Assembly (NCBI GenBank): GCA_938041035.1
Contig: CALHYX010000008.1
Location: forward strand, 46,698-110,697
Direction: 5' to 3'
Length of the DNA: 64,000 nt
From: an uncultured Acidimicrobiales bacterium
GTDB taxonomy: Bacteria; Actinomycetota; Acidimicrobiia; Acidimicrobiales; SHLQ01
The translations under genes and the position numbers were made by a program. Position 1 is the stretch's first letter. Each line of letters begins with the position of its first letter. A model generated the notes under the pieces. The model did no database searches, was not told the DNA's origin, and saw only the letters and a list, made by a program, of their open reading frames with translations. Of this stretch, positions 1 through 8,122 are shown in pieces.

Positions 1-1113
1 ACCCACGCGAATCCCGGCGTCTCGGGCGTGCCGGATGAGGTCCCAGGTGATGATGAAGTAGGACGAGAACCCCATGTTCTTGATGACGTCGAGTTCGAAC
101 GCCAGCCGCTCGACGATCTCGTCGGTGAGCCGGTCACCCCAGCGCTTCTTCGCGCCCTCCATCGTCAGGTGTTGGAGGTACTCGTCGTCGTTGGTGAAAC
201 CCTCGGGCAGCGGGAAGCTCGGCAGCTGCGGTTCTCCGAACTCGATCTCTACATCGCAGCGCTCGGCGATCCACAGCGTGTTGTCGCAGGAGGACTCGAT
301 GTCGCTGAACAGCCGGCGCATCTCGCCGGCCGTCTTCAGGTAGTGGTCGTCGCCGTGGAACTTGAACCGGTCGGGGTCGCTCATCAACGAACCCGTCTGT
401 ACGCACAGCAGGGCGTCGTGGGCCACGGCGTCTTCGCGATGTACGTAGTGGCTGTCGTTGGTCGCCAGCAGCGGCGCCTTGATCTTGCGCGCTATCTCCA
501 GCAGTTGCGGGTTGGTCCGGTGCTGTTCGGGGATGCCGTGATCCTGCATCTCGATGAAGAACGAGTCGCGACCGAAGATGTCCTGGAGCCGGGCCGCCCG
601 GCGCACCCCCTCGTCGAAGTCGTCCTTGAGTAACGCCTGCAGCACCTGACCGCCGAGGCAGCCCGACGTGGCGATGAGGCCTTCGCTGTGGCTCTCGAGC
701 AGCTCCCAGTCGACCCGGGGCTTGTAGTAATAGCCCTCCATGAAGGCTCGCGACGCCAGCTGAATCAGGTTCTTGTAGCCGGTGTTGTTCTCCGCGAGCA
801 GGGTCAGGTGGTAATAGAGCTTCTTGCCGCCATCGGTATCGCCGCCGGAGTCGTCCACGCGACCGCGTCGCGACGGACGTTCCTCGCGCGACTCGTGGGC
901 CATGTACGCCTCGGTACCGATGATCGGCTTGATGCCCTGCGCCCGGCATTCCTTGTAAAAGGGCAGAACGCCGTACATGTTGCCGTGATCGGTGATGCCG
1001 ATCGCCGGTTGACCGTCGCGCACCGCGGCGGTGACCAGGTCGCCCAGGCGCGCCGCGCCATCGAGCATCGAGTACTCGGTGTGAACGTGGAGGTGGGTGA
1101 ACGAACTAGCCAC
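1..1113 (-). CDS. dnaE: DNA polymerase III alpha subunit, N-terminal part (partial)
   Basis: This is the replicative polymerase subunit; only the first 371 codons are in the window and the 3' part runs off the left edge. The translated N-terminus contains the PHP domain: a HLHVHTEYSMLDG motif near residue 7, then GITDHGNMYG, IIGTEAYMA and, further on, LATNDSHYV and LLCVQTGSLMSDPDRFKF. These match actinobacterial DnaE1. The GTG at 1113 is chosen because it gives the short leader (VASS) seen before the first PHP motif. bpa lies 16 bp upstream on the same strand. DnaE1 is preferred over the error-prone DnaE2 because of the full-length DnaE1-like PHP start, but the polymerase domain is not visible here. 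Confidence 0.95.
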   Translation of the reverse strand, partial: MASSFTHLHVHTEYSMLDGAARLGDLVTAAVRDGQPAIGITDHGNMYGVLPFYKECRAQGIKPIIGTEAYMAHESREERPSRRGRVDDSGGDTDGGKKLYYHLTLLAENNTGYKNLIQLASRAFMEGYYYKPRVDWELLESHSEGLIATSGCLGGQVLQALLKDDFDEGVRRAARLQDIFGRDSFFIEMQDHGIPEQHRTNPQLLEIARKIKAPLLATNDSHYVHREDAVAHDALLCVQTGSLMSDPDRFKFHGDDHYLKTAGEMRRLFSDIESSCDNTLWIAERCDVEIEFGEPQLPSFPLPEGFTNDDEYLQHLTMEGAKKRWGDRLTDEIVERLAFELDVIKNMGFSSYFIITWDLIRHARDAGIRVG

Positions 1114-1129
1114 GGTGCGTGTCTACCAC

Positions 1130-1696
1130 CTACAGATAGACCCCGGGGCGTCCCCCCTCGCCGTCCGGATTTTCACCCGAAGTCGACCGTTCACCCGCGT
1201 GAAGTTGGCCCTGAGCCATCGACTCGAGTTGGCGCTGAGCGATCATCTGCTGGGCCATCAGCGATGCCTGCATCCCCTGGATGAGACCTTCGAGCCACCC
1301 GACCAGTTGGGCCTTGGCGATCTGAAGTTCGACGGCGCTCGGAACCTCGTCGTCGCCAAACGGCAGCGCCAGCCGCGAGAGCTCGTCGGACAGATCGGGC
1401 GACATCGCAGCCGACAACTCGTCGATCGACGCTTCGTAGATGGCCTTCAACCGGTCCCGGCTTCCCTCATCGAGGGTGGCCGACCGCACCTCTTCGAGCA
1501 GCTGGCGCAACATGGTGCCCACCCGCATGACCTTCGCCGGTTGGTCGACCGTCTCGTCGATGTCGAGCTCGTCGCCATCGACCGGTTCCACCGCCCGTTC
1601 CGGTGCGACCGGCAGAACCTCCGGCCGCTCGACGGGCCGTCCCCCGTCACCTCCAGAGGTCGCGGGCATGCCTTCGCCGGGTTCGGTGGAGCTCAT
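1130..1696 (-). CDS. bpa: Bacterial proteasome activator Bpa (PafE)
   Basis: The 188-residue protein has the core of the ATP-independent proteasome activator family: PAKVMRVGTMLRQLLEEVR near residue 53, SRDRL, DELSRLALPF and AQLVGWLEGLIQGMQASL. These line up closely with Mycobacterium Bpa/PafE. It ends in GVYL, equivalent to the GQYL tail that docks into the 20S proteasome alpha ring. The ATG at 1696 is chosen over a TTG at 1711 that directly abuts the upstream stop. The first 50 residues are Pro/Glu-rich and probably disordered. Its presence implies that this genome encodes a 20S proteasome outside the window. The position between a phosphodiesterase gene and dnaE gives no clear functional link. 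Confidence 0.93.
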   Translation of the reverse strand: MSSTEPGEGMPATSGGDGGRPVERPEVLPVAPERAVEPVDGDELDIDETVDQPAKVMRVGTMLRQLLEEVRSATLDEGSRDRLKAIYEASIDELSAAMSPDLSDELSRLALPFGDDEVPSAVELQIAKAQLVGWLEGLIQGMQASLMAQQMIAQRQLESMAQGQLHAGERSTSGENPDGEGGRPGVYL

Positions 1697-1711
1697 GTCC
1701 GCATCGTGCAA

Positions 1712-2860
1712 TCAAGCGACCGTCGATGCCAACAGCGGAACCAGCATTTCGGCTGAGGTCAGCGATCCGTGGCGACCGCGGAGTTCGAAGGGGCCCGAGT
1801 CGGCCGGGTCGGCAAAGGCGACGTCGGCGAAGGGTACGAGGGCGACGTCGCCGAGCCGGGCGCGGGCCGCAGCCGTGAGATCGGGCCCAAACCAGCCGTC
1901 GGCCACGACCTGGTCGACGGTGCGGACCCACGCCACATCGCCGTAGGCGTCCTGGGCGGCGGCGTAGAGCGCCGGCGCCGAACCCATCGCGGCGTGGAGC
2001 CAGCGGAAGCGACCCTCGCCGGACTGCCCGGCGAGCAGCCGGGCGATGCCGGGGGCGAGTTCGAGCACACCACCGGTCGTATCCACCTGGCCGTGATCGG
2101 CGGTGACCACCACCGTCACCCCGGGCGCCACCGCCGCCAGAACGTCGCCGACGAGTCGGTCACAAAAGGCGAGTTCGGCGTCGAAATACTCGGTCAAGCC
2201 GTATTCGTGGCTGACCTTGTCCAGTCCGTCGTAGTACGCGTACACGAACGGTTCGCCCGAACGGGTGAGCCGCCCCACCTCGGTGACCAGCGCCGACGCC
2301 ACCCGGTAGCCGTGAAAGCGCACGGAGTCGAGATGGGCTCCGGTGAAGCCGGTGCGCACGAACTCGGCCTTGGTGACGACCGGCGGTCGATGGCCGAGAA
2401 AAGCGGGCTCGACCTGCGTTTCGTGGGGCACAAACGTGCGGCGCATGTCGCCGGCGACGGTCGACCAGCGCAGCACGTTCATGACCTCGCCCATCGCTGA
2501 ACCCATCTCTGGGCCCATCTCGGCGGCATCGCCCATGGCCATCCGATAGCCGACGATGCCGTGGAGGCCCGGGTGCGTACCCGTACTGAGCGACGTGAGG
2601 GCCGTTGCGGTGGTCGACGGAGCGACCGTGGTTATGGCGCCTCCCGCCATGGCGGCCAGGTTCGGCGCTAGGCTCAGGCGTTCTTGCAGCTGGTCCCAAC
2701 CGAGACCATCGAGCACGAGCAACACGACCTGGTCGGCGTCGACGGCCGGGGCGGGCAACCAGCCCGGCGCCGTCTCCGACGGCTCCAGCAACTCGGGCAC
2801 AACGTTGGAGATACAGCCGCCCTCGTACTCGGGGACCACCGGATCGGCAGCTACGGCCAC
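1712..2860 (-). CDS. Type I phosphodiesterase / nucleotide pyrophosphatase family protein
   Basis: This 382-residue member of the alkaline phosphatase superfamily resembles the NPP branch. Visible metal-site motifs are VLLVLDGLGWD near residue 47, the nucleophile region PSTTATALTS near residue 81, YYDGLDKVSHEYG near residue 210, VTADHGQ near residue 250 and a C-terminal RGRHGSLT histidine. No signal peptide or membrane segment is seen, so it is probably cytoplasmic. The GTG start at 2860 overlaps the stop of the Rrf2 gene by 10 bp, so the two are probably co-transcribed. The substrate cannot be told from sequence; a phosphodiester or pyrophosphate is expected. Confidence 0.85.
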   Translation of the reverse strand: MAVAADPVVPEYEGGCISNVVPELLEPSETAPGWLPAPAVDADQVVLLVLDGLGWDQLQERLSLAPNLAAMAGGAITTVAPSTTATALTSLSTGTHPGLHGIVGYRMAMGDAAEMGPEMGSAMGEVMNVLRWSTVAGDMRRTFVPHETQVEPAFLGHRPPVVTKAEFVRTGFTGAHLDSVRFHGYRVASALVTEVGRLTRSGEPFVYAYYDGLDKVSHEYGLTEYFDAELAFCDRLVGDVLAAVAPGVTVVVTADHGQVDTTGGVLELAPGIARLLAGQSGEGRFRWLHAAMGSAPALYAAAQDAYGDVAWVRTVDQVVADGWFGPDLTAAARARLGDVALVPFADVAFADPADSGPFELRGRHGSLTSAEMLVPLLASTVA

Positions 2861-3285
2861 GCGGTGTTGCCCTCGGCGATTCCGGCGATGTCGGCCAGGG
2901 TGTAACTGTCGAGGTACTGCCGCATCCGATCACCTGCTCCGGCCCAGATCGCCAACAGCACGCACTGGCCGTCGTGATCGCAGGCGCCATCGGTGTGAGG
3001 TTCGCCAAAGTCGCCGGCCTGGATGGGGCCATCGACGGCGCGCACGATCTCGGAGAGGCGAATCTCCGCCGCCGGTCGCGCCAGGGTGTACCCACCGCCG
3101 ACGCCGCGCTTGGACTTCACGAGACCCGCGCCCTTGAGGGCCAGAAGAATCTGCTCGAGGTACGGCTGGGGCAGCGCCGTCCGCTCGGCGATCTCGCGCA
3201 CCGATGTGGGGCTTTGCCCGTCGGCATGCAACGCCAGCGACAGCAGGGCCCGACTGGCGTAGTCGCCGCGGGTCGAGACCTTCAC
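2851..3285 (-). CDS. Rrf2-family transcriptional regulator
   Basis: This 144-residue winged-helix regulator starts at a GTG giving VKVSTRGDYASRALLSLAL, the standard Rrf2 N-terminus. It continues with REIAERTALPQPYLEQIL (recognition helix) and GLVKSKRGVGGGYTLAR (wing). The region that holds three Fe-S cysteines in IscR/NsrR reads GACDHDGQCVLLAIW, so only two of the three cysteines are kept. Longer upstream reading (to 3480) is basic out-of-family sequence and is rejected. The gene sits between the RluD gene (83 bp upstream) and a phosphodiesterase gene it overlaps. It could sense redox or NO through a modified cluster, or be a non-cluster Rrf2 protein. The regulon is unknown. Confidence 0.88.
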   Translation of the reverse strand: MKVSTRGDYASRALLSLALHADGQSPTSVREIAERTALPQPYLEQILLALKGAGLVKSKRGVGGGYTLARPAAEIRLSEIVRAVDGPIQAGDFGEPHTDGACDHDGQCVLLAIWAGAGDRMRQYLDSYTLADIAGIAEGNTAWP

Positions 3286-3367
3286 CGGTGGCCGGCGTTC
3301 TTCGGGTGGACCAACATCGCGTTGCACCCTACCGACAGCGGCGCGTGCGCGGCGAACGGAGTAGCGC

Positions 3368-4282
3368 TCATCCGACCACCAGCTCGGCCGGGAGCGGCGA
3401 GGTGACCTCGATCGGTTCGTCGGTAACCGGGTGGGCGAACGCCACCCGCGCCGCGTGGAGCCAGGGACGACGCAGGTCACTGCCCTCGAGGGCGGCTCCC
3501 CGATAGGTCGTGTCGCCGATCACCGGGTGCCCGATGGAGGTCAGGTGTACCCGGATCTGGTGGGTGCGGCCGGTTTCGAGCCAACAGGTAAGCAACGTGC
3601 GTCCCGGTTCGAAGAACACTTCTTCAACCCGGTAGCGGGTGGTGGCCGGTTTCCCGCGCGGGGTGACCGCCATCCGGGTGGGATCGCGTTGTGACCGGCC
3701 GATCGGGGCGACGATCTCGCCTTCGGGCCCGCCGACCTCGCCCCACACGAAGGTGCGGTACTCGCGCGTGACCTCGTGGCGCGACAACATGGCGACGAGC
3801 GGGTCATAGGCGGCGTGGCTGCGAGCGACGACGAGCAGCCCGGAGGTGCCCTTGTCCAGCCGATGGACGATCCCGGGGCGCCCCTCCTGTCCCACGGTCG
3901 CGATCTCGGGATACCGGTGCAGCAATCCGTGACACAGCGTGGCGTGCGGGTTGCCGGCCCCCGGATGGACCACGACTCCGGCGGGCTTGTCGACCACGAG
4001 AATGTCGGCGTCTTCGTACAGCACCTCGAACGCCACGTCGGGGTCGCCGACGAGGGGTTCGGGAGTGTCGTCGGGAACCTCGATCACCAACCGGTCGCCG
4101 GTCTCGAGCCGAGCGGACCGAGCGCTGACCACCCGCTCGTTTACGTGCACCGCATCCGACGCGATGAGTTCAGCGGCACGGGTGCGGCTGACGTCGGCCA
4201 ACAACGCCACCACCCGGTCCACCCGCTCCCCGGCGAGGGCGTCGGGCACCACTTCGTCGAGGGTCTGGGCGCTACCGCTCAC
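3368..4282 (-). CDS. rluD: RluA/RluD-family 23S rRNA pseudouridine synthase
   Basis: The 304-residue protein has an N-terminal S4 RNA-binding domain (roughly residues 17-75) and an RluA catalytic domain. The catalytic motif GIVHRLDKGTSGLLVVAR contains the essential Asp near residue 143. Further family motifs are VDKPAGVVVHPG, TCWLETGRTHQIRVHL and the closing LRRPWLHA. The start overlaps the lspA stop by 11 bp, and lspA-rluD adjacency is common in bacteria. RluD proper modifies helix 69 of 23S rRNA; assignment to RluD rather than a paralogue is based on the S4 domain and the lspA neighbourhood. Confidence 0.92.
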   Translation of the reverse strand: MSGSAQTLDEVVPDALAGERVDRVVALLADVSRTRAAELIASDAVHVNERVVSARSARLETGDRLVIEVPDDTPEPLVGDPDVAFEVLYEDADILVVDKPAGVVVHPGAGNPHATLCHGLLHRYPEIATVGQEGRPGIVHRLDKGTSGLLVVARSHAAYDPLVAMLSRHEVTREYRTFVWGEVGGPEGEIVAPIGRSQRDPTRMAVTPRGKPATTRYRVEEVFFEPGRTLLTCWLETGRTHQIRVHLTSIGHPVIGDTTYRGAALEGSDLRRPWLHAARVAFAHPVTDEPIEVTSPLPAELVVG

Positions 4283-4922
4283 CGGCGTGATCCCCTTCGC
4301 GCGAGACGAACCAGATCATCGCCGCGGCGCCGACCACGACCCCCATGTCGGCGATGTTGAACACCGGCCACCACTGGAAGTTGATGAAGTCGATGACCTT
4401 GCCGTCGAGCGGGCCGTCTTCGGCCCGGAAGATTCGATCGAGGAGATTGCCAATCGCACCGCCGATAACCGCTCCGACCGCGACGAATGCGCCGATGGAC
4501 CGATACCCCCTGCTCATGTACAGCAGCGTCCCCACGATGACCGGAGCAAGGAGTCCGATCAGGGGCCCGAGGCCGACACCGCTACTGAAGGCGGCTCCCG
4601 GGTTGCGCACGAGCTGCAACCGCAGCGTCCACACCACGTCGATGATCCGGCCATCGCCGAGCGCGTCGACGGCCCACCACTTGGTGAGTTGATCGAGGGC
4701 GACGATCATGGCCGCCACCGCGAGGATGAGCGGATAGCGCGACCCCGTTCGGGTCGGTGGGGCCGGGTGGATCGGGTCTGTGCTTACCGACGGGTCTGTG
4801 CTTACCGACGGGTCAGCGTCGGCCGATGCCGCCGGCTTTGTACTCGACTCGCTGGGCGGCCCAGGGGATGGCTTTGAGGCGTTCTTTGGGGATCGGCTTT
4901 CCCGATCCGGTACAGATGCCAT
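4272..4922 (-). CDS. lspA: Prolipoprotein signal peptidase II
   Basis: This is an inner-membrane aspartyl protease that removes signal peptides from prolipoproteins. Family motifs are the first membrane span ending LDQLTKWWAV, RNPGAAFS, GNLLDR (catalytic Asp about residue 162) and VFNIADMGV (second Asp about residue 192). The only standard start before the first membrane span is the ATG at 4922, which lies 110 bp inside the upstream DksA-like gene in another frame. A GTG at 4718 would cut into the first span. The resulting 60-residue N-terminal extension is Pro/Ser-rich and includes a duplicated SVSTDP encoded by an 18-bp tandem repeat. The start is therefore uncertain; the enzyme identity is not. 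Confidence 0.9.
   Translation of the reverse strand: MASVPDRESRSPKNASKPSPGPPSESSTKPAASADADPSVSTDPSVSTDPIHPAPPTRTGSRYPLILAVAAMIVALDQLTKWWAVDALGDGRIIDVVWTLRLQLVRNPGAAFSSGVGLGPLIGLLAPVIVGTLLYMSRGYRSIGAFVAVGAVIGGAIGNLLDRIFRAEDGPLDGKVIDFINFQWWPVFNIADMGVVVGAAAMIWFVSREGDHAGER
4774..4809. repeat. 18-bp tandem duplication in the lspA N-terminal region
   Basis: The unit GGGTCTGTGCTTACCGAC occurs twice in a row with no mismatch. It is in frame in lspA and encodes a repeated six-residue motif (SVSTDP on the minus strand). It lies just after the stop of the DksA-like gene. Confidence 0.9.
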
Positions 4923-5448
4923 AGCTACCGTCTTTGATTCTGGCCAGGGCGGCGTCGATCTGCTCAACCGCCGCCACCGCCTGAGCGGAAAGGGCGAGGT
5001 CTCGTTCGCGCTCCACCGCAATGGTGTCGCCGTCGCCCGATTCCTCGTCGAACTGTACGTCGCCCGGCTCGCGATCTGCGACCAGGGCGTCGGCTTCGCG
5101 TCGGTAGACGTCGGCCGACTTGATGTATTTCTCCCGCTCTACGTGGAGCAGGTCCTTTTGGGCATCGAGGAACTTCTTGTCGAACGGCGACTTCACGGCC
5201 TTCTTTTTCTTCGCGCCGTTGGTCGCTGCGCTCTTCTTGGCCGCACTTTTCTTCGCCGGGGCCTTCTTCGCCGGGGCCTTCTTGGCCGTGCTCTTCTTCG
5301 CGGGCGCCTTCTTCGCGCTCTTCTTGGCGGCTGTCTTTGCCGCGCTCTTCTTCTCGGGCGCCTTCTTGGCGGATTTCTTGGCGGCTGCCTTGGCCGCGCT
5401 CTTCTTCGCGGCGGCCTTGGTCTTCGGCTTTGCCTTCTTCGTCGCCAT
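4813..5448 (-). CDS. DksA/TraR-like protein with a Lys/Ala-rich tail and degenerate zinc finger
   Basis: The 211-residue protein has two parts. Residues 1 to about 95 are a histone-H1-like tail of AKK/SAAKK repeats, expected to be disordered and to bind nucleic acid. The rest is a DksA/TraR fold with a helical hairpin (FLDAQKDLLHVEREKYIK, then LALSAQAVAAVEQIDAAL) and the final segment YGICTGSGKPIPKERLKA. In classical DksA this segment carries a four-cysteine zinc site; here only one Cys remains, with G-S and R/Y in the other places. The ATG at 5448 begins MATKKAKPK. Function is probably transcriptional or DNA-associated, but this is inference. The 3' end overlaps the probable start of lspA. 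Confidence 0.85.
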   Translation of the reverse strand: MATKKAKPKTKAAAKKSAAKAAAKKSAKKAPEKKSAAKTAAKKSAKKAPAKKSTAKKAPAKKAPAKKSAAKKSAATNGAKKKKAVKSPFDKKFLDAQKDLLHVEREKYIKSADVYRREADALVADREPGDVQFDEESGDGDTIAVERERDLALSAQAVAAVEQIDAALARIKDGSYGICTGSGKPIPKERLKAIPWAAQRVEYKAGGIGRR

Positions 5449-5641
5449 GCGTGCTCTTTCGCCCGGTTCTGCTGCGGGAGTGTAGCGGCGGGTGCCCCGG
5501 TTTCGGTGCACCCGCTCAGGATCCCCGATGGTTTAACACCGCGGGGAGCCCGATGCCCGAATACATATGACGATCGTATTAGAAAGACATGGGAAAGGGG
5601 TGTTTGGATCGTCCGGGGATGTGGCTTCCCGGGCCCCTAGC

Positions 5642-7072
5642 TCAGCTGTTTCGGCCGAACGGGCGCCGGGGACCGGCATCACCGTCGTCAAAGAAATCGG
5701 AAATGTTCTGGTCGCGCTCGTCACCGTCGGGTTCGCTCACGGCTCGGCGAAGTTGATCGAGGAACCCATCCCCGAGCGAATCCCCACCGCCATCGGCATC
5801 GAACCCACCCGAGGGCGCCATCTCCTCGGGCGTCGTTCCCTCGGCCGCCATCTCTTGGGGCGTTACCGCGGCAAAGACGGTCTCGGTTGGAGCATCGTCT
5901 GACACGTCCATCAGAAGCGGAGCGACCGGTTCGTCGACGGTCACCGGCTCAAGGTCGTCGAACGGGGCCGCCGGGAAGGCCATGGTCGCCTCTCCCAGCG
6001 ACCCGGGCGCCGTCATCTCGTCGTCCGGCTCGGTGAGACCGAGGGTCTCGGCGGGCGCCGCCGCTGGCTCGATGCCGCCGGTGTTGTCGGTGCCGTCGAG
6101 ATCGAGGGGATCGTGCAGCGCAGTGGCCTCACCAACGTGGTCGCGCAGATCGACCACGTCGGCATCGCCGCTGGTATCGGCGACGACCTGATGCTCGACC
6201 GCGGGTCGGTCGGCCGGATCGCTGTCGGGCTCGGACTGGTCGGACGGAGCCGTGGCGACCGGGTCGGTCGGGTCGGGCGCGTAGGACGGCTCGAGCCGAT
6301 CCGTCACCTCGAGGTCCACCGCGGCCGCGGCGGCGAAGTCGTCGGCGTCGGCCATGGCGACCAGGTGTTCGCCGGCGGACCGCAGCCGGCCGCGCTCGAT
6401 GGCGAAGGTCTCGTCCAACAGCGTCAGGTCGCGCTGCATCGCGTCTCGACGGACCTCCAGGCTGCGGAGCTCCTCGAGCAACGGTGCCCGACGCTCCTCG
6501 GCCAGCTGACGAGCGGCCTCTTCGGTCTCGGCCAGGATGGCGTCGCGTTCGCGCCGGGCCGACGACACCAACTCCTCGGCTTCGGCGGTGCTCGTCGAGC
6601 GCAACCCGTCGGCCTCGATCGTGGCCTCGGCGACCATCTGGTCGGCTTGGGATCGCGAGCTGGTCAGCAGCTGCTCGGACTCGGTCCTCGAGGACAGTTC
6701 GAGCGCCTCGGCCTCGGCGCGCGTGGAGGTGCGAACCTGCTCGGCCTCTTCGGTCGCCTCGGCCAGGAGCTGGTCGGCGGTGCGCTGGGCCATCACGAGG
6801 GTCCGGGTGATCGTGGCCTGGGAAATCTCGTCGTCGGCCGGGCCGTCGATGCTGCGGCTGAACAGCGAGCCGCTGCTACCGCTCGACCGTCGGGCCTCCT
6901 CCAGTTGGCTCTCGGCCCGTTCGGCCCGTTCGACCGCTTCCTTCAACCGACCCTGGAGCTGGGCGACCGCCACCCCCATCTGCTCGAGGAAGCCTTTGAC
7001 CTCGTCCTGGTCAAAGCCGCGCAGGGCCTGGCTGAATTCAACGTCGGCAAGAATTTTCGGCGTTACGTCCAT
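5642..7072 (-). CDS. DivIVA/Wag31-like coiled-coil protein
   Basis: The 476-residue cytoplasmic protein begins with a DivIVA N-terminal domain, VTPKILADVEFSQALRGFDQ followed by DEVKGFLEQMG, which in this family binds curved membrane at poles and septa. Residues about 35-230 are heptad-rich coiled coil with many Glu/Arg/Ala. The remaining C-terminal 230 residues are acidic and Pro-rich, much longer than in typical Wag31 (about 260 residues in total). It lies 95 bp from yggT in the sepF-yggT-divIVA order usual in Gram-positive dcw regions. It probably organises polar growth or septation. The long acidic tail is the unusual part. Confidence 0.9.
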   Translation of the reverse strand: MDVTPKILADVEFSQALRGFDQDEVKGFLEQMGVAVAQLQGRLKEAVERAERAESQLEEARRSSGSSGSLFSRSIDGPADDEISQATITRTLVMAQRTADQLLAEATEEAEQVRTSTRAEAEALELSSRTESEQLLTSSRSQADQMVAEATIEADGLRSTSTAEAEELVSSARRERDAILAETEEAARQLAEERRAPLLEELRSLEVRRDAMQRDLTLLDETFAIERGRLRSAGEHLVAMADADDFAAAAAVDLEVTDRLEPSYAPDPTDPVATAPSDQSEPDSDPADRPAVEHQVVADTSGDADVVDLRDHVGEATALHDPLDLDGTDNTGGIEPAAAPAETLGLTEPDDEMTAPGSLGEATMAFPAAPFDDLEPVTVDEPVAPLLMDVSDDAPTETVFAAVTPQEMAAEGTTPEEMAPSGGFDADGGGDSLGDGFLDQLRRAVSEPDGDERDQNISDFFDDGDAGPRRPFGRNS

Positions 7073-7167
7073 CCGGGCAGACTAACCGCCACGACCGCCA
7101 CGGCGGTGTATCTCCGCGCTCGTGGTATGACGACGGTTCATGTGGGCGTCGACGTGTCCCGGTGGAG

Positions 7168-7422
7168 CTATCCGCAGAGGATGCCGCGCAGGATGAAGAT
7201 CCCGAAGAGCAGCACCGTGAACGAGAGGTCGAGCGCGGCGTTCCCGATGCGCACCGTGGGCATCACCCGCCGAAGCGGATCGAGCACGGGGTCGGTGATC
7301 ATCGCCAAAAACCCGCCGATCGTGGCCATGGCGCCATCGGGGGCGACCGGAAACCAACTCATGATGACGCGCGCCAACAACGCGATCGCCCAGAGCAGCA
7401 GCAGAGTGCAAATGATTGACAT
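7168..7422 (-). CDS. yggT: YggT-family membrane protein
   Basis: This 84-residue protein has two membrane spans, the first starting near residue 3 (IICTLLLLWAIALLARVIMS) and the second near residue 64 (LDLSFTVLLFGIFILRGIL). Between them is the family motif WFP...ITDPVLDPLRRVMP. It lies 18 bp after sepF and is transcribed with it, as in many actinobacteria, cyanobacteria and Firmicutes. The family is associated with cell division, organelle division or osmotic tolerance; the molecular role is not established. Confidence 0.9.
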   Translation of the reverse strand: MSIICTLLLLWAIALLARVIMSWFPVAPDGAMATIGGFLAMITDPVLDPLRRVMPTVRIGNAALDLSFTVLLFGIFILRGILCG

Positions 7423-7440
7423 GATCAGTGAGAAGGCAAC

Positions 7441-8031
7441 TCAGGCGCCGGCGTCACCGTCGGCGAGACGGGCCTTTTGTCGGTCGGGAAGCTCCACCCC
7501 ATCGGGAGCCAGCACGTAGAGCCCGGTCGACGCCCGGTTCATCGATCCGCCGATGCCGTAGCAAACACCGGAGGCGAAGTCGATCAGGCGCCGCGACAGA
7601 TCCCGGTCGGCGCCCCGCAGGTCGATGACGACCGGTTCGCCGGACTTGAAGCGGTCGGCGATGTTCTGCGCCTCATTGAAGGAGTCCGGTGCCACCACCC
7701 TCGCCTCGACCGAACTCACCGGCGGAAGCGTGCGCACGACCGGCGACGATGCGTGGGGCCGGGGGGCGACGGCATGCGGCGCGGTGGTCATGACCGGGGA
7801 CTCCTGGCTGACGGGACGAACGTTCGTGAACGGCTCTCGTTCGGGCTGGGGGGTGCGGGCGACGATCGGCGGCGCCATCTCGGGACGCTCGGGCACGATC
7901 GCGACGGCGGGCGGGGCCTCCGGTGTCGGCTCCGCCGGTCGCTCCTGGACCGCAGCGGCCGGGACGCCGTCGTACTCCTCGTCGGGACCCAACCCGAGGT
8001 AGACGATCGCTTTCTTCAACATTGATGCCAT
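7441..8031 (-). CDS. sepF: Cell division protein SepF
   Basis: The 196-residue protein has an N-terminal amphipathic segment (ASMLKKAIVYLGLG) that in SepF binds the membrane. A Pro-rich linker of about 85 residues follows. The C-terminal SepF core (from about residue 110) includes PDSFNEAQNIADRFKSGEPV, VIDLRGADRDLSRRLIDFAS and GLYVLAP. In actinobacteria without ftsA, SepF is the main membrane anchor of FtsZ; no ftsA is present in this cluster, which fits. The ATG at 8031 is used; an ATG four codons in is also possible. Confidence 0.94.
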   Translation of the reverse strand: MASMLKKAIVYLGLGPDEEYDGVPAAAVQERPAEPTPEAPPAVAIVPERPEMAPPIVARTPQPEREPFTNVRPVSQESPVMTTAPHAVAPRPHASSPVVRTLPPVSSVEARVVAPDSFNEAQNIADRFKSGEPVVIDLRGADRDLSRRLIDFASGVCYGIGGSMNRASTGLYVLAPDGVELPDRQKARLADGDAGA

Positions 8032-8122
8032 TTACGAACCCTGGCCTTTCACGTTCCGCAGTGTATCCGCCACCGTCCGCTTGCTCACATCGCGTGGTCG
8101 TCCCGTCACGTTGCCTGGCTTT

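Noticed and set aside
5120..5485. Plus-strand frame rich in Ala/Phe/Leu that looks like a membrane protein
   Set aside because: It is the complement of the Lys/Ala repeat tail of the DksA-like gene; AAG/GCC codons read backwards give Phe/Leu/Ala.
5634..5660. tRNA-like start (GGGCCCCTAGCTCAGC) on the plus strand
   Set aside because: No T-loop GGTTCRA or matching acceptor stem follows within 90 bases, and the segment reads through the divIVA C-terminus.
6113..7519. Long plus-strand frame of 468 codons across divIVA and yggT
   Set aside because: It runs through two well-supported minus-strand genes, and its product has no family features; long antisense frames are common in GC-rich DNA.
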